From assembly GCA_003255025.1 (NCBI GenBank), contig QANY01013726.1, forward strand, positions 1 to 64,000: a stretch of 64,000 nucleotides of DNA, in the 5' to 3' direction. A program made the translations under genes and the position numbers. The notes below the pieces were generated by a model. That model saw only the letters and a program-made list of their open reading frames with translations, made no database searches and had not been told where the DNA came from. Origin of the DNA: Datisca glomerata. Its lineage: Eukaryota; Streptophyta; Magnoliopsida; Cucurbitales; Datiscaceae. Of this stretch, positions 55,467-64,000 are shown piece by piece (position 1 is the first letter of the stretch; each line of letters begins with the position of its first letter).

Positions 55467-55659
55467 TTATTCAAAGTTTCTTTCATTAATAAATAGTTTG
55501 TTATTTCTAAGAATGGATTCAATATATGTCATGCTAAAATTATAAACGGGTTGTATATGCTTAAACTGACTGAACGAGTGTTAAATAATTCTAAATTATT
55601 TAAAGTAGCAAAACCTAAAAATAACAAATGACAAAGAGTTTCTCAAGATGATAACACGT

Positions 55660-56600
55660 ATTTATGGCATTTTAGGTTGTGACATATTAATCTAGATAGG
55701 TTAAAAAGGTTAACAAAGTATGATGCTTTGAAAGAGCTAAAAGTTGGAACTCTTCATGTTTGTGAATCTTGTCTATAAGGTAAATGACTGAGAGACCTTT
55801 CATAGGAAATGGATAAAGAGCCAAAGAACCACTTGAGTTAGTACATAGTGATGTCTATGGGCCGATCAATGTACAAGCTAGAGGTGAGTATGAGTATTTT
55901 GTCATTGTCATTGACTACTACTCAATGATATGTTTATAGTTATCTAATCCATCGAAATTCTGAAACTTTTAGAAAGTTTAAAGGCTTCAAGGCCGAAGCT
56001 GAAAAGTAATTAGGTAAATCATTGAAAACTCTTTGATCCGATCGAGGTGGTAAATACATGGATTTATAATTCAAGGATTATTTGCTGGAGTGTGGAATCA
56101 TATCCCAACTTATAGCACCTGGAACACCACAGTAAAATGATATTGCAGAGAGGAGAAACCTAGCCTTATTGGATATGGTTAGGTCGATGTTAAGCTATTC
56201 ATCATTGTCACATACATTTTAGAGATATGCATTACACACAGCAACTTACATTTTGAATGTAGTGCGTCCTAAGTCTGTAAGTAAGACGCCTTTAGAGTTA
56301 TGAAATGGCTCCAAACCTAGTTTGCATCATTTACGTATATGGGGGTGTCCAGTTCACGTTCTTAGACCCATGACCGGAAAGTTAGACTCAAAGTCTGAGG
56401 TATGCATATTCGTTGGCTATTCTCTAGAGACTAAAGGTTGGTACTTTTATAGTTACAATGATCAAAAGGTGTTTGTATCAACAAATGCAACCTTTCTTAA
56501 GCATGACTATATGAAAAACTATAAACCTCGTAGCAAAGTAGTTCTCGAGAAATTAGTGACTGATGAGATCATAACACCTTCAATTTCTACTGATAAATGA
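55660..56600 (+). pseudogene. pol: Integrase of E5
   Basis: HINLDRLKRLTKYDALKELK and VCESCL (55690-55775), then, after a stop, core pieces: ELVHSDVYGPINVQARGEYE (first Asp, about 55840-55890), DYYS and a degraded second-Asp LRSDRGG (about 56030-56050). DIAERRNLALLDMVRSMLSY has Glu (about 56140-56200). The C-terminal part is open from 56322: HHLRIWGCPVHVLRPMTGKL, EVCIFVGYSLETKGWYFYS and KVFVSTNATFLKHDYMKNY. There are more stops than in E4. Confidence 0.85.
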
Positions 56601-56639
56601 CAAACTAGAGAAATCACAGTTCTTGTAAAGGAAACCCCG

Positions 56640-57480
56640 GTGCAACGTTGTAATGGGAGGGTAGTGAGACAACCAGTTCGCAATGAACTAGAGGCACATG
56701 TCCTAGTGTCAGACACTAATAAGGATGATCCATTATCTTATGAAGAAGAATGGATGATTCTGAAAAGGAGAAATGACAGATGCCATAAACCAGAAAATAG
56801 AATCTATGCATTCCAATTTTGTCTGGGAACTTGTAGATCCACATGAAAATGTTAAGTCCATTGGATCTAAATGGACCTTCAAGAAGAAAAGAGATGCATA
56901 TGGGAAAGTAGAGACTTTCAAGGCACGGTTAGTAGCCAATGGCTATACACAAATGGAGAGATTCGATTATGAAGAGACATTCTCTCCTGTTGCCATGCTA
57001 AAATCCATTCGCATCATTTTGTCCATAGCTGCTAGTTTTGACTATGAGATATGGCAAATGGACGGTAAGGCAGCTTTTCTAAATGACTCTCTTGAAGAAA
57101 GCATCTATATGATGCAACCGGAAAGGTTCGTACAAAATGGGCAAGATCAAAAAGTATGCAAGTTGCTTAAATCCATTAATGGATTAAAGTAAACATCTAG
57201 ATCTTGGAAACTTACCTTTGATGAGATTATAAAGTCTTATGGTTTTGAGTAAAATGTTGACGAAGCTTGTGTTTATAAATACACCAAAGATAAGATAGTA
57301 GTTTTCTTAGTTCTTTATCTTGATGATATTCTACTCATTGGGAATGATGTAGAAACTTTGTCAAAAATAAAGAAGTGGTTAGATGAGAAATTTCAAATGA
57401 AATATTTGGGAGAAACGAGCTATATTTTAGGCATCCAAACCTTAAGAGATAGAAAGAACAAGTTCTTGGTACTATCTTAG
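56640..57480 (+). pseudogene. pol: Reverse transcriptase of E5
   Basis: An open stretch from 56773 to 57192: FVWELVDPHENVKSIGSKWT, ETFKARLVANGYTQMERFDY and EETFSPVAMLKSIRIILSIA. The catalytic block EIWQMDGKAAFLNDSLEESI (first Asp present) and KVCKLLKSINGLK follow, then a stop. Downstream VVFLVLYLDDILLIGNDVET (57298-57357) has YLDD, with both catalytic Asp present. LGETSYILGIQTLRDRKNKF follows, then a stop. Catalytic residues are better kept than in E4 although stops separate the pieces. Confidence 0.88.
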
Positions 57481-58300
57481 GATCTTATATTGATAAGGTG
57501 CTGGAGAGATTCTCTATAGAGAATTTCAAGAAAGGTCAACAACCGACCAGCATGGAATTGTCCTCTCCAAGGAACAATGTTCTAAGACACCTCATGAGGG
57601 AGAGGATATGAGAAAGTTTCCCTATGCTTCAGTAGTTAGAAGTCTCATGTATGACATATTGTGTACGAGGCCGGACATCTGTTATGAAGTGGGAATTATC
57701 ATTGGTTATTAATTGAATCCTGGTTTGGAACACTAGATTGAAGTAAAGCACACTCTTAAGTATTTTAGGAGAACGGGAAACTATATGCTTGTTTATTCAG
57801 GTGGAGACCTGAACCCAATTAGATATACTAATTTTGATTTTCAAATAGACAGAGATAGTCAAAAGTCAACATCATGATCAATATTTATCCTAGGTGGAGG
57901 AGTGTAGTTTGAAAACGTATTCAATAATCCAACATTGCAGATACCACTATGGAAGCCAAATATATAACAGCTTGTGAAGCTGTGAAAGAGGCGGTATGGC
58001 TCAGAAAGTTCTATTCTGACATGAAAGTAGTTCCATATATGGATAAGCCATTGATCTTGTACTGTGATAACAGTGGGGTGGTAGCAAATTCCAAGGAATC
58101 GAGTAGTCATAAGAGGGGCAAACACAAAGAGAGGAAATATCATCTTATAATAGAGATCGTGCATCGATGTGATGTGACTGTTATGAAGATAGCATCGAAA
58201 TAGAATTGACTGATCCTTTTACAAAGACAATTTCTGCGAAGTCATTTGATGGTCATGTGCGTAAAATGGAATTACGGGATATGCCACATTTGCTTTAGGG
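57481..58300 (+). pseudogene. pol: RNase H of E5
   Basis: The first half is scrambled by frame changes (YASVVRSLMYDILCTRPDIC-like and TLKYFRRTGNYMLVYSGGDL-like, 57620-57815). From 57949 a clean frame reads MEAKYITACEAVKEAVWLRK, YMDKPLILYCDNSGVVANSK and SSHKRGKHKERKYHLIIEIV; the E of EAEY is Lys here. The tail, after a frame change, is TDPFTKTISAKSFDGHVRKM, the normal copia pol end, followed by the polypurine tract. Confidence 0.86.
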
Positions 58301-58312
58301 TAAGTGGGAGAT
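58301..58312 (+). other. Polypurine tract of E5
   Basis: TAAGTGGGAGAT directly before TGTTAGAGGTTATG. Confidence 0.85.
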
Positions 58313-59834
58313 TGTTAGAGGTTATGCCTTCAAGGCATGTGTATTGACATTTTGATATTAAATTTAAAAAGAGTTACATTTTTTTATAATTGTTCTTTTA
58401 AATTAATGTTGAATAATTTATATAAATATCTAAAAATTATATATTCATTAATGAGACTATGGTATCGCATTAGTACAAGAGTATTAAGATCATAGATAAT
58501 GAATAAAATTGGCAGCAACATATTGAAATATGAAATCTTTAACTAAGTATTATGAATGCGTGTGATCTAAATCCAGATCATTGATGTGGATATACATCTT
58601 AGTGAATGTACTTTACATAATAAGATTATATATAACATGATCAATATGAATTAATATCTTCATTAACGTGTTGTTTATCATAAAGATTTAATACATATCA
58701 ATTCGATGATCATATGTAGATCAGTCTGAGTCTTGAGTAGCCATGAACTCCTATGCATGTCTACTGGATCCTTTGATTCACTCGTTAAGGTCTGTTTGTT
58801 AATCAAGCTAGTGGTTTTTTTCGGAGATTCGGTGATGTGGATGGCTGGAGACATGATCTTACAAGATTTGAAGTCTAAGCTTCCCTAACGGATCGTATAT
58901 TGGTTCCCTGAAGTATACATTTTGGAACTGAATGATTATTGAGCATAAATTTATAATAATATTATAAATTAGTCATTCACCAGTGGATTAATGGTACTTA
59001 AGGATCAAGAGGTAATTAGAATGGTAAAATGGTAATTTTGACTATTTCTAATTTACGAACCAATAATTAGAGGATAAAACTACATGAAATGATTATACCG
59101 GTGGACTACATGAGAATACTCTGTAAATACATTCTATAATCTCTAAGAGTGCAATTTCATATTTATAGTGGAGTAATAATGAAATTAANCTCTAAGAGTT
59201 CAATTCCATATTTATAGTGGAATAATAATGAAATTAAGAAATAAGGTTATTTAATTAAAGAGTTTAACTAATAATCTGATTTATTGAAACTTAAGATTAT
59301 AGGTCCATGGTCCCAAGTCACCTCTATACTACGTAGCCTGCGGTGTGAATATTTTAGGACAAGAGAAACGGTCTAACTTGCAAAAGAATTTTTTTTTTGA
59401 GCAAGTACATAATTATGTGTGATAAATTAATTAAAAATTAATTAATTAATTAAATTATTTATATATGTAAATTTAATTTTCAAAATTAATATATATATAT
59501 ATATATATNGGAGTAATAATGAAATTAATATATAAAATTATTTAATTAAATAGTTTCATTAATAATCTAGTTTATTGGAGCTTAAGATTATAGGTCGATG
59601 GTCCTTAAATCACTTCTATACTATACTGTCTAGGATGTGAATATTTTAGGACATGAGAAATAACTGACTTACAAAAGAAATTTTTATTCTAGGGCAAGTA
59701 CATAATTATGTGTGATTAATTAATTAATTAGATTATTTTTATATTTAAATATAATTTTCTAAAATTATATATGTATAAATAATTATCATTTTTTTAATTA
59801 TCGATAAGTGAGACATAATATCTAATTTGTGAAA
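58313..59834 (+). repeat. 3' LTR of E5 (truncated, internal duplications, two N)
   Basis: Matches the E4 3' LTR from its start to about TATCTAATTTATGAAA (47464 in E4) and then stops at 59834 next to E6 sequence. Inside, the segment around CATATTTATAGTGGAGTAAT is repeated three times, with single N characters at 59189 and 59509 exactly at repeat starts. Confidence 0.82.
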
Positions 59835-61060
59835 GACCACCAAGAGTCTTCCCAAAAAACATGTTCCTCCTTCGGAGCAAGGACCATTGTGGAGAAGTGT
59901 TGATCGCGTAGCTCTTATGGGCTTGTCCCAATCACTCCAGCCACCTTCTCATCCTCGTACTTTGTTTAAGGTGACCATTTCAGAGGTCGAGGAGTCTTCG
60001 TTTCGAATTCACTTATTTGCTCCTCTAGGTTTTGATCAGTTAGGAGCCCATGAAACGCAAGGCCCTTATGTCTCCTGTAGAGGGTTATGAGAGTCCCAAA
60101 CCTTAAGACCGGGCCTGAGGCAAGGTGGGGAGGCTTCTAGACTGGTGGTCTTAGCAGGTGGACTCTAAGAAGAGGGATCTCCTTCTCGAGCTGCCGGAGG
60201 CAGGGCTTGTTGATGCCTTTAAGGTGCATACTTTAGACGTAAATACTATCTTTTCAGTCCTTCATGCCTTATTATCATCTCCTTATGTGTTCGGTGCTGC
60301 TCGCATGTCCTTGCCCATAACGCATGAGTCCATGCTTGTAGAGGGGGCTCGGAGATTTGACTCCCTCTGACAAGCTCACGTGCTATTGATGGAAGAGGTC
60401 CAGGAGCTCCGCGTCATTGCTGGGAGGTCGGTGAGTCTAGAGGAGGGTTTGGCTCTGGCTAAGGGGGAGTCCTCTCGAGATCATAGAATCCATCGGGACT
60501 TAGTGCCTGACTATCCAATCGTGATAAGATTATCAAGAACCTTTAGCAGCATGAGAACATCGTGAGAGAGAAGTCCCAACTTAAAGGGGAGAAGCTTTCT
60601 CAAGAGATGCATGCGCTATCTCAGTAAGAAGGTCGGGAAAGAGATTGCCTTAAAACTAAGCTCGACGGAAGCCGCTTTGCAGGAGGAATATGATCGGTGG
60701 TTCGAAGATCATGCGAAGGGTATGTAGGACTTTAAAGAGTCTCATGAGTTCAAGACTACCCTTCTCTTAGAGTTCTCCATGGGTTTTGATAGTTGTCGAG
60801 ACGAGATTGTTGAGGCCCATCCTAAGTGGGACTTGAACTTCCTCGACTGTCATTTGGAATCTTCACCATGTTAGACCAAATGATTATAGGTCTTCCTTTC
60901 TCGTGGTTCCTGACCCCTTGGTTTCAAAAGCTGCTCCAGTTGAGCAAGATGCGGATAGTCTTCTTCTTTACATTCGGGTCAACCTGAGGAAGAGATCTTT
61001 CTGCCGCCACTAGAGCTAGCTGAGGTTGTTGCCGGCACTGTCGAGGCCCCCCTTACCATT
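59835..61060 (+). pseudogene. Antisense aORF of E6 (5' part missing)
   Basis: Frame pieces on the + strand, opposite to E6 pol. KKRDLLLELPEAGLVDAFKV and LLSSPYVFGAARMSLPITHE lie at 60158-60368, and MEEVQELRVIAGRSVSLEEG at 60390-60450. YDRWFEDHAKGM (about 60690-60725) and a C-terminal block SMGFDSCRDEIVEAHPKWDL with NFLDCHLES (about 60779-60865) follow. The coiled-coil-like centre and its place behind the tandem array match the aORFs of E1 and E2. A splice-like GTGGGG...TTAGCAG stretch lies at 60134-60157. Function unknown; stops throughout. Confidence 0.6.
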
Positions 61061-61589
61061 TATTTTATAAATTATTCTTTTACTTGTAATCTTTCCTTTT
61101 CTTCTACTTGTAAGTTTTTCCTTTTCATTAATGAAAATATTTTTTCTTAACTGGCCCTGTCGCTTTTCTTGCATTGGTTCTGTTTTTGTTCGCTACTTGT
61201 TTGTTTTCACCTTAACATTAGCATATGCTTGAGTATCGGTCTCGAGCTTGAATGAACTTGAAGTAATAAATGACTTAAGTAATTGAACTTTAAATAAATG
61301 AAGCTCCACTTTCACTGAGCTCTGACTTAGTCATGTGTCTGGATTTAATCCTTAATTCGGATAAAACTCTTAATATTTTCTTTGTTCTTGCTACTCCATT
61401 ATTTAAATAGTAGTACCTGCTGATCTGAAGCATGAGGTTATCCTTATTTATTCCTTTCCTGGTGTGTTTCCCCTTTTAAGGAGGTTGTGATGCATAGTCC
61501 ATCGTAATCTCGGAAGTTTTCCAAATGTTTCCCCATGCGAGAGTTCTGTTTGCTCGTACCTGCTTTGAATTATGGTAGTTGCACCTTCC
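61061..61589. other. E6 spacer between aORF and tandem array
   Basis: No coding frame. T-rich run with TTTTCATTAATGAAAA inverted repeat near 61116, probably the 3' end region of the antisense unit. Confidence 0.45.
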
Positions 61590-62600
61590 GATTGGCAAGC
61601 TAGAGTGTAGGCCAGACCTCACCTTTTCTTTTGATTTCTAGCCAAGTATTCTTACTCTAGCTGTAGTCATTTTTCTCCTCTGGCGAGTTAGGGTGCCAAC
61701 AAGACTTCATTTTTTTCTTTGACATCTAGCTAGGCATTTTTGCTTAATCTAGAGTCCTTTTCCCGTATGGAGAGCTACAGTACAAATAAGACATCACTTT
61801 TTTCCTTTGACTACTAGCCAGACATTCCTATTCTGGCTAGAGTCTTTTTCTCGTCTGGTGAGCTAGAGTGCAAGCTAGACTTCACTTTTTTCCTTTGACG
61901 ACTAGCAAGGCATTCCAACTCTGGCTAGGGTCCATTTCCCGTCTGGGGAACTAGAGTACAAGCCAGACTTCACTATTTTTCCTTTGACTGCTAGCCAGGA
62001 ATGCCTTTAGCTAGGGTCTATTTCCCGTTTTGGTGGGCTAGAGTGCAAGCCATACTTCACTTTTTTCCTTTAACTACTGGCCAGGAAATCCTACTCTAGC
62101 TAGAGTCTATTCCTGTATGGCGAGTTAGAGTGGAAACAAGAATTCACATTTTTCCTTTGGCTATTAGCCAGTCATTCCTGCTCTAGCTAGGTCCATTTCC
62201 TGTCTGGCGAGCTAGAGCACAAGCCAAACTTTACTTTTTTCCTTTGACTGCTAGCCAAGCATTCCTGCTCTAGCTAGAGTCCATTCCCGTCTAGAGAGTT
62301 AGAGTGCAAGCCAGACTTCAATTTTTTCCCTTTGACTGCTAGTCAGGCATTTCTGTTCTAGCTCAAGTACTTTTCCCGTCTGGCGAGCTAGAGAGCAAGT
62401 CAGACTTCACTTTTTTCCTTTGAATGCTAGATAGGCATTTCTACTCTGGCTAGGGTCCATTTCCCGTATGGCAAGCTAAAGTGCAAGCCAAACTTCACTT
62501 TTTCTCTTTGACTATTAGCCAGGCATTCCTGCTATAGCTAGGGTCCATTTCCCGCTAGCGAGCTATAGTACAAGTCATACTTCACTTTTTCCCTTCATCT
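61590..62600 (-). repeat. About eleven 88-bp tandem repeats in the E6 3' region
   Basis: Each unit contains GCTAGCCAGGCATTCCTGCT, CTAGGGTCCATTTCCCGTCT, GGCGAGCTAGAGTGCAAG and CCAGACTTCACTTTTTTCCT with point differences. It is the largest of the three 3' arrays and unrelated in sequence to those of E1 and E2. Confidence 0.92.
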
Positions 62601-62699
62601 TATTTCATTGGAGAATCAGCCTTTGTATTTAATATCTGGCATGGTTACAATCCTTTTTACTTGTAATAGATCTTTAGGTGCTCCGCATTCCTAGGATGT
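62601..62699 (-). other. Short spacer between E6 pol and the array
   Basis: No feature recognised; it is the end of pol or start of the 3' untranslated region. Confidence 0.4.
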
Positions 62700-63430
62700 G
62701 TTAGCGCCTAACCTTCTAAGTACTATAGTTGGTATGTCCTCAACTGTACCACTTCAATTACCAAATATGGTCCTTCCCAGTTATGCTCAAGGGCCCCATT
62801 TCTGTGTCCTTCCTTTTTCGAAGGACCAAATCACTTACCTGGGTGACAGAATTTTATCTTGGATTTGTTGTACCATGAGGCGGTGAGTTATTGTGAATAA
62901 TTTCGTAGGTTGGCTTGATCTCGTAGTTCTTCTAGGTCATCCAAATCATGCGTTAACTAGAGTACGTTCTATTCCAGATCATACTGCTAGACTCTATGAG
63001 AGAGTAACCCAATTTCCACCAGGTCGCCGTCCTGCTTATGGTCCTATAAGCCTAGAGGATGTTTGGGTGCTCGTCTACCCACAACCCTTTCCTACCTTCA
63101 AGCTTGGTCTTGAGATTGTGCTTAATGGTTTTGTTGACTACCTCTACTTTCATGTTGGACTATGGGTAGGCTGGTGACGAGATGAGATGCCTAATCCCGA
63201 GCTATTTAGATGTCCACTTGAATTTGGAATTATCGAATTATTTTCCATTATCCATGATGACGGTTTCCATTATCCATGATGACGGTATGGGGTATGCTGA
63301 ACCTACATATCACATTTTTTCATATGAAGTTCATGGTCTTGTAGTATATGATCATGGCCAGGGGTTATGCCTCTACCCACATGGTGAAAGTCTATGGCGA
63401 ATATGGTGAATTTGTTCTCACCTACTCAAT
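62700..63430 (-). pseudogene. pol: Integrase of E6 (broken)
   Basis: Reading right to left across frames: FTMWVEA, then PLAMIIYYKTMNF, NVICRFSIPHTVIMDNG with the second Asp, SSPAYPQSNMKVEVVNKTIK with the catalytic Glu (V-E-V), and LKTKLEGRKGLWVDEHPNIL followed by WAYRT. Further on are DLDDLEELRDQANLRN (about 62960-62915) and the GPY/F module ALEHNWEGPYLVIEVVQ (about 62805-62750). This is the full C-terminal half of a gypsy integrase. The zinc domain and first Asp are missing. A 22-base tandem duplication lies at about 63244-63287. Confidence 0.78.
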
Positions 63431-64000
63431 GTTGTTCTCGATTCCTCTGTGATTGACCATAAAACCCAAAAACTTTCTTGAGATGACTTTGTAAGAGCAT
63501 TTAGAAGGGTTCAGCTTCATTCTGTATTTTCTCAGGGCGTCGAATGTTTCAGCGAGTTCGGTGATGTGGTTTGCTGACTTTCTATTTTTGATGAGCATGC
63601 GTGCATATAAACCTCCATGTTCCTTGATATTTTCTTGATGAACACCTTGTTTACCAACCTTTGGTAGTTTGCCCCTATGTTTTTTTAGGGCGAAGGGCAT
63701 CAGGGTGTAGTAATACGTTCTTCGACTGGTGAAGAAAGAGGTTTTCTCCTGGTTGGGTGGGTGCATTAAGATGGTGTTATATCCCGAGTATGCATCAATG
63801 AAGTTGAGAAGATCATGCCATGAGGTTGCGTCGACTAGCTAGTCTATACGGGGCAGGGAGAAGTTTGTCTTTAGGAAATGCTTTATTTAAATTGTGATGT
63901 CTATACAGGCTTTCCAGTTTCTGTTTGCCTTCCTGACTAACATGACGTTGGCCAGCCATTGTGGGTATTGAACTTCCCTGATGAATCCCATGGAGAGCGG
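63422..64000 (-). pseudogene. pol: Reverse transcriptase of E6 (catalytic DD lost)
   Basis: From the window end: MGFIREVQYPQWLANVMLVR and KANRNWKACIDIT, then after a frame break LLNFIDAYSGYNTILMHPPN with the first catalytic Asp (about 63830-63760). The open frame 63766-63422 has QEKTSFFTSRRTYYYTLMPF, then ARMLIKNRKSANHI, where the usual Y-I-D-D-M-x-x-K reads YARMLIK, so both Asp are gone. ETFDALRKYRMKLNPSKCSY and FLGFMVNHRGIE end the recognisable RT. Integrase follows almost directly, so RNase H and aRNH are deleted. Confidence 0.85.

Larger units (their letters stand above)
52536..59834 (+). mobile_element. Ty1/copia element E5 (same family as E4, both LTRs damaged)
   Basis: Order: LTR fragment with internal inversion (52536-52925), leader, gag, protease, integrase, RT, RNase H, polypurine tract, and 3' LTR cut at 59834. 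It is closely related to E4 along its length. No target duplication can be tested because both outer ends are lost. Confidence 0.8.
59835..64000 (-). mobile_element. Tat-type Ty3/gypsy element E6 (partial, leaves the window)
   Basis: Read right to left: RT (entering at the window end), integrase, an 88-bp tandem array, and an antisense aORF, ending where the E5 LTR begins. No LTR is visible. The gene order is the same as E1 and E2 with protein motifs of the same lineage; part of pol between RT and integrase is missing. Confidence 0.82.

Noticed and set aside
62893..63177. Plus-strand frame of 94 codons
   Set aside because: The minus strand here encodes recognisable gypsy integrase blocks, so this is a shadow frame.
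1..64000. A previously undescribed cellular system (defence, metabolic cluster or similar)
   Set aside because: All coding signal found belongs to LTR retrotransposons and DNA transposons; no host gene cluster could be supported.

Overview
The window is plant nuclear DNA, most likely from a flowering plant. I found no cellular protein-coding gene, rRNA, tRNA or CRISPR array. It is about 64 kb of AT-rich repeat DNA made of nested, broken LTR retrotransposons plus a few DNA-transposon remnants. Evidence for a plant is the set of families: a Ty3/gypsy Tat/Retand-type lineage with a second archaeal-type RNase H, a Sirevirus-type Ty1/copia element with an initiator-tRNA-Met primer site, chromovirus fragments, several copia families, and a hAT transposase remnant. 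Every reading frame is damaged, so nearly all genes are called pseudogenes.

Layout. 1-1650: AT-rich DNA without a gene. 1650 to about 18.9 kb: Tat-type gypsy element 'E1' on the + strand, with 5' LTR end, primer site, gag, protease, RT, RNase H, second RNase H and integrase. Its integrase is split at 6763 by a complete Sirevirus on the minus strand (6764-13892, duplicated target AGAAC on both sides) and resumes at 13898. After it come 74-bp tandem repeats and an antisense additional ORF (aORF), itself split by a hAT transposon remnant (about 15.93-17.8 kb). 19.2-19.3 kb: a fold-back repeat. 20362-30234: a second Tat-type element 'E2' on the minus strand, with both LTRs and target duplication GTACT. 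It keeps its aORF, 55-bp tandem repeats, integrase and 5' gag, but the middle of pol is replaced by an internally deleted chromovirus fragment and a CT-rich tract of nearly 1 kb. 30.2-32.6 kb: AT-rich DNA with a 26-bp tandem repeat.

32.6-48.4 kb: copia elements. 'E3' (gag to RNase H) starts after a 327-bp tandem duplication and is followed by a chromovirus 3' end, a loose copia RNase H fragment, and copia 'E4' (5' LTR fragment 38794-40550, 3' LTR 46243-48425). E4 is joined to the last codons, polypurine tract and LTR of another copia element ('E7'). 50446-51638: a terminal-inverted-repeat element carrying a C-rich CCCGACC minisatellite. 51.9-52.5 kb: a further copia gag/protease fragment. 52.5-59.8 kb: copia 'E5', same family as E4, with a rearranged 5' LTR and two single N characters in its 3' LTR. 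59835-64000: a third Tat-type element 'E6' on the minus strand, cut by the window end, again with an antisense aORF and an 88-bp tandem array.

The elements do not form a pathway with one another. The most unusual shared structure is that all three Tat-type elements have the same architecture: pol on one strand, then a tandem-repeat array with a unit unique to each copy, then a reading frame on the opposite strand. In E1 and E2 that frame carries two introns at matching positions. I found no previously undescribed defence or metabolic system.
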